Shown: piece by piece, positions 41,176 through 48,634 of the stretch
Layout: each line of letters starts with the position of its first letter
Numbering within the stretch: the stretch's first letter is position 1
DNA from: an uncultured Lachnospiraceae bacterium
GTDB lineage: Bacteria > Bacillota > Clostridia > Lachnospirales > Lachnospiraceae
Reading direction: 5' to 3'
Assembly: GCA_946566685.1 (NCBI GenBank)
Contig: CAMNXA010000009.1
Location: 38,728-102,727 of the forward strand
Length of the DNA: 64,000 bases
The notes under the pieces: generated by a model
The model's input: only the letters and a program-made list of their open reading frames with translations
Told to the model about the DNA's origin: nothing
Databases searched by the model: none
Translations under genes and position numbers: made by a program

Positions 41176-42390
41176 ATGAGCACAACAATGCAGGCGTATA
41201 TAGATGAGGCGGAGAAAGCCCTTCTACACACATATAACCGTTATCAGGTGGTCTTTGATAAGGGGGAGGGCGTATACCTCTATGATATGGATGGCAAAAG
41301 ATATCTGGATTTTGTATCCGGTATTGCGGTTTTTGCCCTGGGCTATCAGAACAAAGAATACAATGATGCCTTAAAGACGCAGATTGACAAGATCATCCAT
41401 ACCTCCAATTATTATTACAATCTGCCGGCCATCGAGGCGGCGAAGAAGCTGAAAGAGATTTCCGGCATGGACAGGGTGTTTTTTACCAACAGCGGGGCGG
41501 AGGCCATTGAGGGCGCCATCAAGACGGCCCGGAAATATGCCTATTTGAAGGACGGCGCCACAGACCATGAGATCATTGCCATGAACCATTCCTTCCATGG
41601 ACGGACCATGGGGGCTTTGTCGGTCACGGGCAATCCCCATTACAGGGAGGCCTTTGAGCCGATGATCGGCCATATCAAGTTCGCTGATTTAAATGACTTT
41701 GACAGTGTGGCATCCCAGGTGACAGACAAGACATGCGCCATCCTTTTTGAGACTGTGCAGGGGGAGGGCGGCATCTATCCGGCCACGGAAGAATTTATGC
41801 GTAGCGTCCGGGCGCTTTGTGATGAGCGGGACATCCTGATGATCTTGGATGAAATCCAGTGCGGCATGGGGCGCACCGGTTCCATGTATGCCTGGCAGAA
41901 GTTCGGGGTGAAGCCCGATGTGATGACCACCGCCAAGGCTCTAGGCTGTGGTGTGCCGGTGGGGGCTTTCCTGATGACGGAAAAGGTGGGAGCGCATTCC
42001 CTTGTCGCCGGAGATCACGGTACGACTTACGGGGGCAATCCCCTGGCCTGTGCGGCGATCTGCAAGGTGATCGAGTTGTTTGAAAAAGAAGATGTGCTTT
42101 CCAATGTCAACAAAACGGGCGCGTATCTTGCCAGCCGTCTGGATGAGCTGGCGGCGGAATTTGCCTGTATCAGACAAAGGCGCGGTGTGGGCCTGTTGCA
42201 GGGACTTGTTTTTGACCGGCCTGTGGGAGATATCATTAAGCGTGCGATGGATAAGGGGTTGGTTCTCATCAATGCGGGGACGGACATTATCCGTTTTGTG
42301 CCGCCCCTGATCATCAAAGAAGAGCATGTGGATGAGATGACAGCGATTTTGCGTACATGTATCAGGGAGACAGAAGGAGAACAGCAGTGA
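41176..42390 (+). CDS. argD: Acetylornithine aminotransferase ArgD
   Basis: 404 residues from the ATG at 41176 (GGGGGAAT upstream); the frame is open further upstream inside argB, but that part is not family sequence. A class III PLP aminotransferase: substrate region FVSGIAVFALGY, FTNSGAEAIEGAIKTARKY, NHSFHGRTMGALSVTG, LDEIQCGMGRTG, and the PLP lysine K254 in TTAKALGCGVPVGAF. It converts N-acetylglutamate semialdehyde to N-acetylornithine. Its stop overlaps the GTG start of the next gene, an unusual partner for an arginine operon. Confidence 0.96.
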   Translation: MSTTMQAYIDEAEKALLHTYNRYQVVFDKGEGVYLYDMDGKRYLDFVSGIAVFALGYQNKEYNDALKTQIDKIIHTSNYYYNLPAIEAAKKLKEISGMDRVFFTNSGAEAIEGAIKTARKYAYLKDGATDHEIIAMNHSFHGRTMGALSVTGNPHYREAFEPMIGHIKFADLNDFDSVASQVTDKTCAILFETVQGEGGIYPATEEFMRSVRALCDERDILMILDEIQCGMGRTGSMYAWQKFGVKPDVMTTAKALGCGVPVGAFLMTEKVGAHSLVAGDHGTTYGGNPLACAAICKVIELFEKEDVLSNVNKTGAYLASRLDELAAEFACIRQRRGVGLLQGLVFDRPVGDIIKRAMDKGLVLINAGTDIIRFVPPLIIKEEHVDEMTAILRTCIRETEGEQQ

Positions 42391-43916
42391 CTCTGAAAAG
42401 AAGATTAGCGATGATCCTGGCAGTGGTATTGCTTGCCGGGGGGCTGTACGGTGTTGGCAGGCTCGGTATGGCGGTACAGCAGGATGAAGAGGCGGAAGTG
42501 GAGGAGCAGCCTCTCTTTGGACATAGAGATACCTTATATCTGTGGTATACGGATGAGGCGCTGACAGATTATCTGAACAGTGTGGCAGTGTCTTACAGTG
42601 AATATCAGGATGATGTCCGTGTGGTACCGGTCTATACATCGGGGCTTGAGTATCTGGAGACGATCAATCAGGCGTCTTTGCAGACGGAGGAAGTGCCGGA
42701 TCTGTATATTGTCAGCAATGATTCTCTGGAGAAGGCCTATCTGGCAGGACTGGCATCGGAGGTCAGGATGCCGCAGGGCGTTCTTCCCATGGAAGAGATT
42801 CTGCCAGGGACGGCTGTCCGGGCGGTGACCTATCATGACAAACAGATTGGGTATCCTTTCTATTTTGAGACCAGTTGTTTTTTGTATAACAAGACCTACC
42901 TGGAGGATTGGGCCAGGGCGCAGCTGGAGGCACAAAGCGATCAGGAATTGGCGGAGGAATCCCAGGAGCAGGCGGATAACGGGGATGTGGAGGAAGAAGC
43001 TTCCGGGGAAACGGAAGCAGTAGAAATCTCTGAGGAGGCAGTGGCGGCCAAGATGGAAGAAGCGCTGCCCCAGACGATTGACGATATCCTTGCTTTTGCG
43101 GATGTGTACGATGCCCCGGAACAGGTGGAGGCCGTCTTTAAGTGGGACGTGTCAGATATCTTTTATAATTATTTTTTTGTGGGAAATTATATTGATGTGG
43201 GCGGCGAAAGCGGCGACCGGTCGGATTCTATCCATATATACAATGAGGAGGCGATCCGCTGCCTGCGGGTATATCAGCATCTGAACCAGTTTTTTTCCAT
43301 TGATACGAAAGAGATAAGCTACGATGGCATCCTACAGGATTTTATGGACGGTAAGATCGTGTACACGGTGGCCACATCCGATGCGCTCTCCAAAATTGAA
43401 AATGCAGTAAAAGAGGGAGAATTTACTTATGATTACGGGGTATCCATGCTGCCCGATGTGAGCGAACAGCTGAAGTCTTCTTCCCTGTCGGTGACACAGT
43501 GTGTGGCGGTCAACGGCTATTCCACCAGGAAGCAGATGGCCAATGATTTTGCGGTTTATCTGACAGAATATGCCACGGATGATCTCTATGCAAGAACCGG
43601 GAAACTGCCGGTGTATGCGGGAGGCAGTACCTATGATGATCCCAATGCCTCAGCTTTTCTGGAAGAGTATCACAATTCCGTACCTATGCCGAAGATGATA
43701 GAGACCAGTAATTTCTGGGTGGAACTGGAAATTGCCTTTGCCAAGATCTGGACAGGGGAGGATGCCAATGATTCCCTGAAAAATCTGTCGGAACAGATCA
43801 TGGCCCAGGTGCTGGGAGAGACGTACACGGAAGACTATATTGATGTGCCGGAACCGGTGGAAGAAGGAGAAGAGGAGGATACCGGGGAGTTAGAAGGCGA
43901 AGGCGGCGAGGAATAG
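42387..43916 (+). CDS. Extracellular solute-binding protein, family 1-like, membrane-anchored
   Basis: 509 residues from GTG 42387, which overlaps the argD stop; AAGGAG lies 9 bases upstream. An N-terminal signal anchor (about 5-25) has no lipobox cysteine. The body has the bilobed pattern of ABC sugar-binding proteins: LYLWYTDEALTDYLNSVAVSYSE, VPDLYIVSNDSLEKAYLAGL, IGYPFYFETSCFLYNKTYLEDW and DFMDGKIVYTVATSDALSKI. An acidic insert (about 182-222, EEESQEQADNGDVEEEAS) and an acidic C-terminus are unusual. No ABC permease genes are nearby, so it may be a sensor or an orphan binding protein. Ligand unknown. Confidence 0.78.
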   Translation: MTLKRRLAMILAVVLLAGGLYGVGRLGMAVQQDEEAEVEEQPLFGHRDTLYLWYTDEALTDYLNSVAVSYSEYQDDVRVVPVYTSGLEYLETINQASLQTEEVPDLYIVSNDSLEKAYLAGLASEVRMPQGVLPMEEILPGTAVRAVTYHDKQIGYPFYFETSCFLYNKTYLEDWARAQLEAQSDQELAEESQEQADNGDVEEEASGETEAVEISEEAVAAKMEEALPQTIDDILAFADVYDAPEQVEAVFKWDVSDIFYNYFFVGNYIDVGGESGDRSDSIHIYNEEAIRCLRVYQHLNQFFSIDTKEISYDGILQDFMDGKIVYTVATSDALSKIENAVKEGEFTYDYGVSMLPDVSEQLKSSSLSVTQCVAVNGYSTRKQMANDFAVYLTEYATDDLYARTGKLPVYAGGSTYDDPNASAFLEEYHNSVPMPKMIETSNFWVELEIAFAKIWTGEDANDSLKNLSEQIMAQVLGETYTEDYIDVPEPVEEGEEEDTGELEGEGGEE

Positions 43917-43956
43917 CGCACGCGAAAGAATAATTTAGGAACAGGATGGAAATGAT

Positions 43957-43990
43957 AAGACAAGACGGTATTTGCTGTCTTGTCTTTTAT
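43957..43990 (+). terminator. Intrinsic terminator after the solute-binding-protein gene
   Basis: AAGACAAGACGG (43957-43968) pairs with CTGTCTTGTCTT (43975-43986) with one mismatch, followed by TTAT. The second structured repeat begins in its T tract. Confidence 0.75.
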
Positions 43991-44079
43991 GATATAGGAA
44001 AGTCCTCCGCATATCCGAGGCCGCGAAGCGGCACTCGCAATCGAGCTTGCTCGATTTGTTATTCTTGCGGAGCAAATTA
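43986..44079. repeat. Structured intergenic repeat, copy 2
   Basis: Same head TTTATGATATAGGAAAGT as at 10918. Outer stem CTCCGCA (44005-44011) with TGCGGAG (44066-44072); inner stem CGAG-g-CCGC, loop GAA, GCGG-ca-CTCG (from about 44016). It has an extra hairpin AATCGAGC/GCTCGATT (44039-44056) absent from copy 1. A TTACGC..GCGTAA stem follows at about 44101-44120, before the DMT permease gene. Confidence 0.7.
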
Positions 44080-44141
44080 CTTTTGGGGAAAGGGAGACCT
44101 TACGCTGCAAAGTGGCGTAAAGGCTTCGGAATGGAGATATC

Positions 44142-44573
44142 ATGTTTGGATTTTTGATTGCCTTATTGTCAGGCGCGCTGATGAGCGTGCAGGGTGTCTT
44201 TAACACACAGGTGACGAAGACGTCCGGAATCTGGGTGGCAAACGCTTTCGTGCAGTTTACCGCGCTTTTGGTCTGTCTGGCGGCCTGGCTTGTGACGGAC
44301 CGCTCTTCCTTTGCCACACTGTTCAAAGTGGAGCCCAAGTACATGCTTCTGGGCGGTACGATCGGCGCCTTCATTACCTATACTGTGATCAAGGGCATGG
44401 ATCTGCTTGGTCCTGCGCGGGCGGTCATGCTCATTGTCATCGCCCAGCTGGCGGTGGCCTATCTGATTGAGCTGTTCGGTCTTTTTGGAGTAGAAAAACA
44501 GCCTCTGGAAGTGCGCAAGATGGTGGGCATGGGTGTGGCGATTGCAGGAATCATTATTTTTAAGTGGACATAG
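44142..44573 (+). CDS. Small DMT-superfamily membrane protein (YdcZ/DUF606 type)
   Basis: 143 residues with four to five membrane helices: FLIALLSGALMSVQGVFNTQV, FVQFTALLVCLAAWLV, YMLLGGTIGAFITYTVI, AVMLIVIAQLAVAYLIEL and GMGVAIAGIIIF. The opening GALMSVQGVFNTQVTK and the KxxGMGVAIAGIIIF ending are typical of the DUF606 branch of the drug/metabolite transporters, which work as dimers of short subunits. TGGAGATATC precedes the ATG. Substrate unknown. The structured repeat at 43986 and a small hairpin lie in its leader. Confidence 0.88.
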   Translation: MFGFLIALLSGALMSVQGVFNTQVTKTSGIWVANAFVQFTALLVCLAAWLVTDRSSFATLFKVEPKYMLLGGTIGAFITYTVIKGMDLLGPARAVMLIVIAQLAVAYLIELFGLFGVEKQPLEVRKMVGMGVAIAGIIIFKWT

Positions 44574-44651
44574 GGCGCAATTTATCTTACAATAAAAATA
44601 CAGTGCATGGCGGGAACTTCCTTGAGGGCGCGAATGCCCGGAAAGGAAACT

Positions 44652-45464
44652 ATGCGAAACGAAGAACGAGTATTTTGGATCAGAAAAAGGCTGGCGGTTA
44701 TGTCTGTAGTATGCCTGTACAGCCTATGTGTTTTGTACGGCTGTACAAGGAAAGAGGAACTTGTCCTGTTGACGGAGGAGGTATCGGGACAGACACAGTA
44801 TCAGGAGAATTCTGCGGAAGCTGTGGAACCGATGCAGATGTCCGGGGCAGGGAAAGATGACGGCCAGGTGATGCCGCAGGGGAGTGCGGCAGTAGAGGGA
44901 CAATATCTGGAAGATGCCGGTGATGCAGGAGTGGCCAGCGCATCGGCATACATAGAAGAGGAGACAAAGCGTGTCTATGTACATGTCTGCGGGGCGGTGA
45001 TAACGCCGGGGGTTTATCAGCTGGCGGCCGGCAGCAGGGTATATGATGCGGTGCAGGCGGCAGGCGGATTTGCGGAGTGTGCGGATGAAAGTTATGTAAA
45101 CCAGGCGCAGGAACTGTCGGATGGCGCTAAACTGGTGATTCCTACGAAGGAAGAAGCAGGTGACAGTGCACAGACTGGAATAGTATCGTTTGGAGTGGTA
45201 ACACCGGAACCTGTCAATTCCGCAGAAGGTTCAGAGAGACTGGAAGCCGGGTCTGCTGCGGCAGAGGATGGCAGAATCAACATCAATACGGCAACCGTGG
45301 AGGAACTGTGCAGGATTCCTGGAATCGGGGCCACCAGGGCGGCGGCCATTGTTGCCTACAGGGAGGATCACGGCGGTTTTAAGAGCCCGGAGGATATCAT
45401 GCAGGTCAGCGGTATCAAAGAGGGCACATACGGGAAGATAAAGGAAAATATCAGTGTAAAATAA
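44652..45464 (+). CDS. comEA: ComEA family competence protein (SLBB + helix-hairpin-helix)
   Basis: 270 residues from the ATG at 44652 (AAAGGA upstream). An N-terminal membrane segment (about 13-31) contains VLYGC, a possible lipobox. After a linker come an SLBB domain (about 105-165, VYVHVCGAVITPGVYQLAAGSRVYDAVQAAGGF) and a C-terminal double HhH (about 205-268, ININTATVEELCRIPGIGATRAAAIVAYRE). ComEA binds double-stranded DNA outside the membrane and feeds it to ComEC, which is encoded four genes downstream at 48635. The spacer between SLBB and HhH is rich in E, S and A. Confidence 0.92.
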   Translation: MRNEERVFWIRKRLAVMSVVCLYSLCVLYGCTRKEELVLLTEEVSGQTQYQENSAEAVEPMQMSGAGKDDGQVMPQGSAAVEGQYLEDAGDAGVASASAYIEEETKRVYVHVCGAVITPGVYQLAAGSRVYDAVQAAGGFAECADESYVNQAQELSDGAKLVIPTKEEAGDSAQTGIVSFGVVTPEPVNSAEGSERLEAGSAAAEDGRININTATVEELCRIPGIGATRAAAIVAYREDHGGFKSPEDIMQVSGIKEGTYGKIKENISVK

Positions 45465-45480
45465 GGGTAGGGGAATCGGA

Positions 45481-46167
45481 ATGGCACAGAGAGTTTTAGT
45501 GGTGGATGATGAGAAATTGATCGTGAAGGGGATTCGTTTCAGCTTAGAGCAGGATGGTATGGAAGTAGACTGCGCCTATGACGGGGAAGAGGCCCTGGAA
45601 CTTGCCAGGCAGAATCAGTATGACATGGTTCTGCTGGATGTGATGTTACCTAAGATGACCGGATTTGAGGTATGTCAGCAGATCCGTGAGTTTTCCAATG
45701 TACCGATCGTCATGCTGACGGCCAAGGGAGAAGATATGGACAAGATCCTGGGGCTTGAGTATGGTGCGGATGATTATATTACCAAACCCTTCAATATTTT
45801 GGAAGTGAAAGCCAGGATTAAGGCGATCATGCGCAGAACCAACAGAAAGAGCGCCAGGAAGGAAGAGTCCAAGGTGGTCGAACGGGGAGATATGCGTCTT
45901 GACTGCGAGGGAAGACGGGTTTATATCAAGGATAAAGAAATCAACCTGACGGCCAAGGAATTTGAACTGCTGGAACTTCTGATTAAGAATCCGGGCAAGG
46001 TTTATGGCAGGGAAAACCTGCTGAAACTGGTGTGGGGAAGCGATTATCCGGGGGATGTGAGAACGGTGGACGTACATATCAGGAGACTGCGGGAAAAGAT
46101 AGAGGAAGTACCGGGAGAACCCGCATATGTGCGGACCAAGTGGGGTGTTGGATATTACTTTGCTTAA
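45481..46167 (+). CDS. OmpR/PhoB-family response regulator
   Basis: 228 residues: receiver with D53 (MVLLDVMLP), acidic D9/D10/E11, and the T-A-K-G switch region with K near 102 (DDYITKPFNILEV). The winged-helix domain (about 130-226) ends VRTKWGVGYYFA. Typical of the PhoP/VicR/MtrA group. It begins 16 bases after comEA and overlaps the kinase gene, so all are probably one transcript. The partner is the kinase at 46127. It likely controls envelope or cell-wall genes; the exact regulon is unknown. Confidence 0.95.
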   Translation: MAQRVLVVDDEKLIVKGIRFSLEQDGMEVDCAYDGEEALELARQNQYDMVLLDVMLPKMTGFEVCQQIREFSNVPIVMLTAKGEDMDKILGLEYGADDYITKPFNILEVKARIKAIMRRTNRKSARKEESKVVERGDMRLDCEGRRVYIKDKEINLTAKEFELLELLIKNPGKVYGRENLLKLVWGSDYPGDVRTVDVHIRRLREKIEEVPGEPAYVRTKWGVGYYFA

Positions 46168-47629
46168 GAATAAATTACGGAAACTGAAAATCTTTAGAAG
46201 TCTGAAAATACGAATCTTTCTGATCATGCTTATCGTGGGACTGATTCCCTGTTTCGTCATGCGGTATGCAATCTTAAACAATTATGAGCAGCGTGCGGTC
46301 AATGTCAGGACTTCTGACATTTCCACGCAGCTTAAGATTCTGGCCAATCACCTGATTACTTATGCATATCTGCGGGATACTTCCTCGGAAGTTATCAATG
46401 CGGAACTGGAACAGCTGTCCAACTTATATGATGGGCGTGTTCTTATCATCAACAGCGATCTTAAGATCGTCAAGGATACTTATGGGATCAGTGAGGGTAA
46501 GACTATCATTTCGGAAGAAGTAATCCGCTGTCTTAAGGGAGAGAGTACCAGTAAATATGACCGGGAGAACGGCTATATTGAGATGACGATTCCCATCACG
46601 GAGTCATTACAGATGCCAGAGGACAAGAACGTGGGAGAAAAGTTCGATGTGGTCCGCGGGGTCATGCTGGTGAGCGCTTCCAATGACAGTATCATAGCCA
46701 CCATGGACAGTTTGAACCGACAGGCGCTGGTGGTGGAAGCTTTGGTGAGTCTGGCGATTCTTGTGTGTGTTGTGCTGGTCTCCAAGGTTCTTTTTGCACC
46801 TTTTAAAAAGATTATTGTGGCATTGGATCAGGTGCAGGCAGGATATACCAATGACCCCATTTCCGTGACGGATTGTCGGGAGACGGAACTGATCGGGGAT
46901 GCCTTTAACCGGGTACTGGGACGGATGAAAATGCTGGATGATTCCAGGCAGGAATTTGTCTCCAATGTATCCCATGAATTGAAGACACCGATCACCTCCA
47001 TGAAGGTGCTTGCGGATTCCCTGATCACCCAGCAGGATGTGCCTTTGGAGGTATATCAGGAGTTTATGGGGGATATCGCAGCGGAAATTGAGAGGGAGGA
47101 TAAGATCATCAGCGATTTGTTGTCCCTGGTTAAGATGGACAGGACGGCGGCGGATTTAAACATTTCCCAGGTAAATATGAATGAACTGGTGGAACTTATC
47201 ATGAAAAGGCTGCGCCCCATCGCCATGAAGCGGGATGTACAGCTGGTCTATGAGAGCATACGCCCTGTAACGGCAGCGGTGGATGAAGTCAAGATCACCC
47301 AGGCAATCTCCAATCTAGTGGAGAACGCCATTAAGTATAATAAGGAACATGGTTTTGTGAAAGTAACGCTGGATGCGGATCATCAGTTTTTTACCCTGAA
47401 GGTGGAAGACTCCGGGATCGGGATTCCGGAGGAGGCGCTGGAGAATATCTATGAGCGTTTCTACCGGGTAGATAAATCCCGTTCCAGGGAAATTGGCGGC
47501 ACAGGGTTGGGACTGGCGATCACAAAGAGCGCAATCCTCAAACATCGGGGAACGATCAAGGTACAGAGTACTGAGGGAGAGGGAACCGATTTTACAGTGA
47601 AGATTCCGTTGACGTATATTGCAATCTAA
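46127..47629 (+). CDS. Membrane sensor histidine kinase (PhoR/VicK/MtrB-like)
   Basis: 500 residues if the ATG at 46127 is used; a TTG at 46160 (LLKNKLRKLKIF) fits the usual N-terminus equally well, and neither has a strong ribosome site. TM1 (about 29-46), an extracytoplasmic sensor of about 150 residues, and TM2 (about 205-225) are followed by HAMP, then HisKA with H283 in VSNVSHELKTPITSM. HATPase boxes follow: NAIKYNKEHG, DSGIGIPEE, RFYRVDKSRS, GGTGLGLAI. It pairs with the regulator at 45481. The downstream gene codes for a GerMN lipoprotein, an arrangement like MtrA-MtrB-LpqB. Confidence 0.93.
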   Translation: MCGPSGVLDITLLKNKLRKLKIFRSLKIRIFLIMLIVGLIPCFVMRYAILNNYEQRAVNVRTSDISTQLKILANHLITYAYLRDTSSEVINAELEQLSNLYDGRVLIINSDLKIVKDTYGISEGKTIISEEVIRCLKGESTSKYDRENGYIEMTIPITESLQMPEDKNVGEKFDVVRGVMLVSASNDSIIATMDSLNRQALVVEALVSLAILVCVVLVSKVLFAPFKKIIVALDQVQAGYTNDPISVTDCRETELIGDAFNRVLGRMKMLDDSRQEFVSNVSHELKTPITSMKVLADSLITQQDVPLEVYQEFMGDIAAEIEREDKIISDLLSLVKMDRTAADLNISQVNMNELVELIMKRLRPIAMKRDVQLVYESIRPVTAAVDEVKITQAISNLVENAIKYNKEHGFVKVTLDADHQFFTLKVEDSGIGIPEEALENIYERFYRVDKSRSREIGGTGLGLAITKSAILKHRGTIKVQSTEGEGTDFTVKIPLTYIAI

Positions 47630-47652
47630 ATGACGGAAAGTGTGAGGAAACA

Positions 47653-48591
47653 ATGGGTAAATTGAGTAGACTTTTCTTCAATATGGTAATTTTGTGTATG
47701 GTTGTAGTGCTTGCGGCCTGCGGGAGAGAGGAACAGGTACAGGTACAGTCCGGGACGTCTTATGAAATATATTATGTAAACAATGATGAGACGCGGATAA
47801 TCAACCGTCAGTATGTGACAGAGTCTGAGGACACAGAAGTTTTGTTTACAGAATTGACAGGGCAGCTACAGGCCAGGTCGGAGAAGATGGAGTATCAGGC
47901 GCCTTTGTCAGGGGAGTTCTCCATCAGCGGGCATGTGTTGGACAGCGGGCTTTTAACGCTGGATTTTGATGAAAAGTATAAAGAATTGTGGGGAACCAAG
48001 GAAGTGCTTATCCGTGCGGCAATCGTCAGGACGCTGGTGCAGATTCCCGGCGTAGAGCGCATAACCTTTACGGTGGCAGGCGAACCGCTTGCAGACAGCA
48101 GCGGCGCAGCAGTAGGCATCATGACGGCGGACACTTTTATCGAGAATGCGGGCAATGAGATCAATGCCTATGAGAAAGTGAATCTGCGGTTGTATTTTGC
48201 CAATGAGGAGGGAAATCTTCTGGTGGAAGAAAACCAGAGAAACGTTGTATATAACAGTAATATCTCTCTGGAGAAGCTGGTAGTGGAGAAGCTGATAGAG
48301 GGTCCCAAGGCAGAGGGATCCTATCCGACCATCAATCCGGCTGCCAAAATTGTGAGCGTCACAGTAAAAGATGGTACATGTTATGTAAACCTGGACGAGG
48401 CTTTTCAAAATCAACCCTACAACGTGACCTCAGAGGTGACAATCTATTCCATCACCAATTCCCTGGTGGAATTGTCCAATGTAAATAAGGTACAGATATC
48501 CATCAATGGAGAGACCAATATTTCATACCGTGAGAATATGAGTTTGAATAATGTGTTTGAGAGGAATCTGGATTTATTGGCGGTGGAATAA
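47653..48591 (+). CDS. GerMN-domain lipoprotein
   Basis: 312 residues. A lipoprotein signal with VVVLAAC (acylated C23) is followed by two GerMN domains: about 45-160 (YYVNNDETRIINRQYV.. ending TFVAGEPLAD) and 185-300 (LRLYFANEEGNLLVEENQRNV.., KLIEGPKAEGSYPTINPAAKIVSVTVKDGTCYVNLDEAF). GerMN domains occur in the spore germination lipoprotein GerM and in LpqB, which modulates the MtrB kinase. Placed 23 bases after the kinase gene, it is a good candidate for an extracytoplasmic modulator of that kinase. TGTGAGGAAAC precedes the ATG. Confidence 0.92.
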   Translation: MGKLSRLFFNMVILCMVVVLAACGREEQVQVQSGTSYEIYYVNNDETRIINRQYVTESEDTEVLFTELTGQLQARSEKMEYQAPLSGEFSISGHVLDSGLLTLDFDEKYKELWGTKEVLIRAAIVRTLVQIPGVERITFTVAGEPLADSSGAAVGIMTADTFIENAGNEINAYEKVNLRLYFANEEGNLLVEENQRNVVYNSNISLEKLVVEKLIEGPKAEGSYPTINPAAKIVSVTVKDGTCYVNLDEAFQNQPYNVTSEVTIYSITNSLVELSNVNKVQISINGETNISYRENMSLNNVFERNLDLLAVE

Positions 48592-48634
48592 GATTAGAAA
48601 TTATGTAAACTAAAATAAAAGGAGATGATACAGC

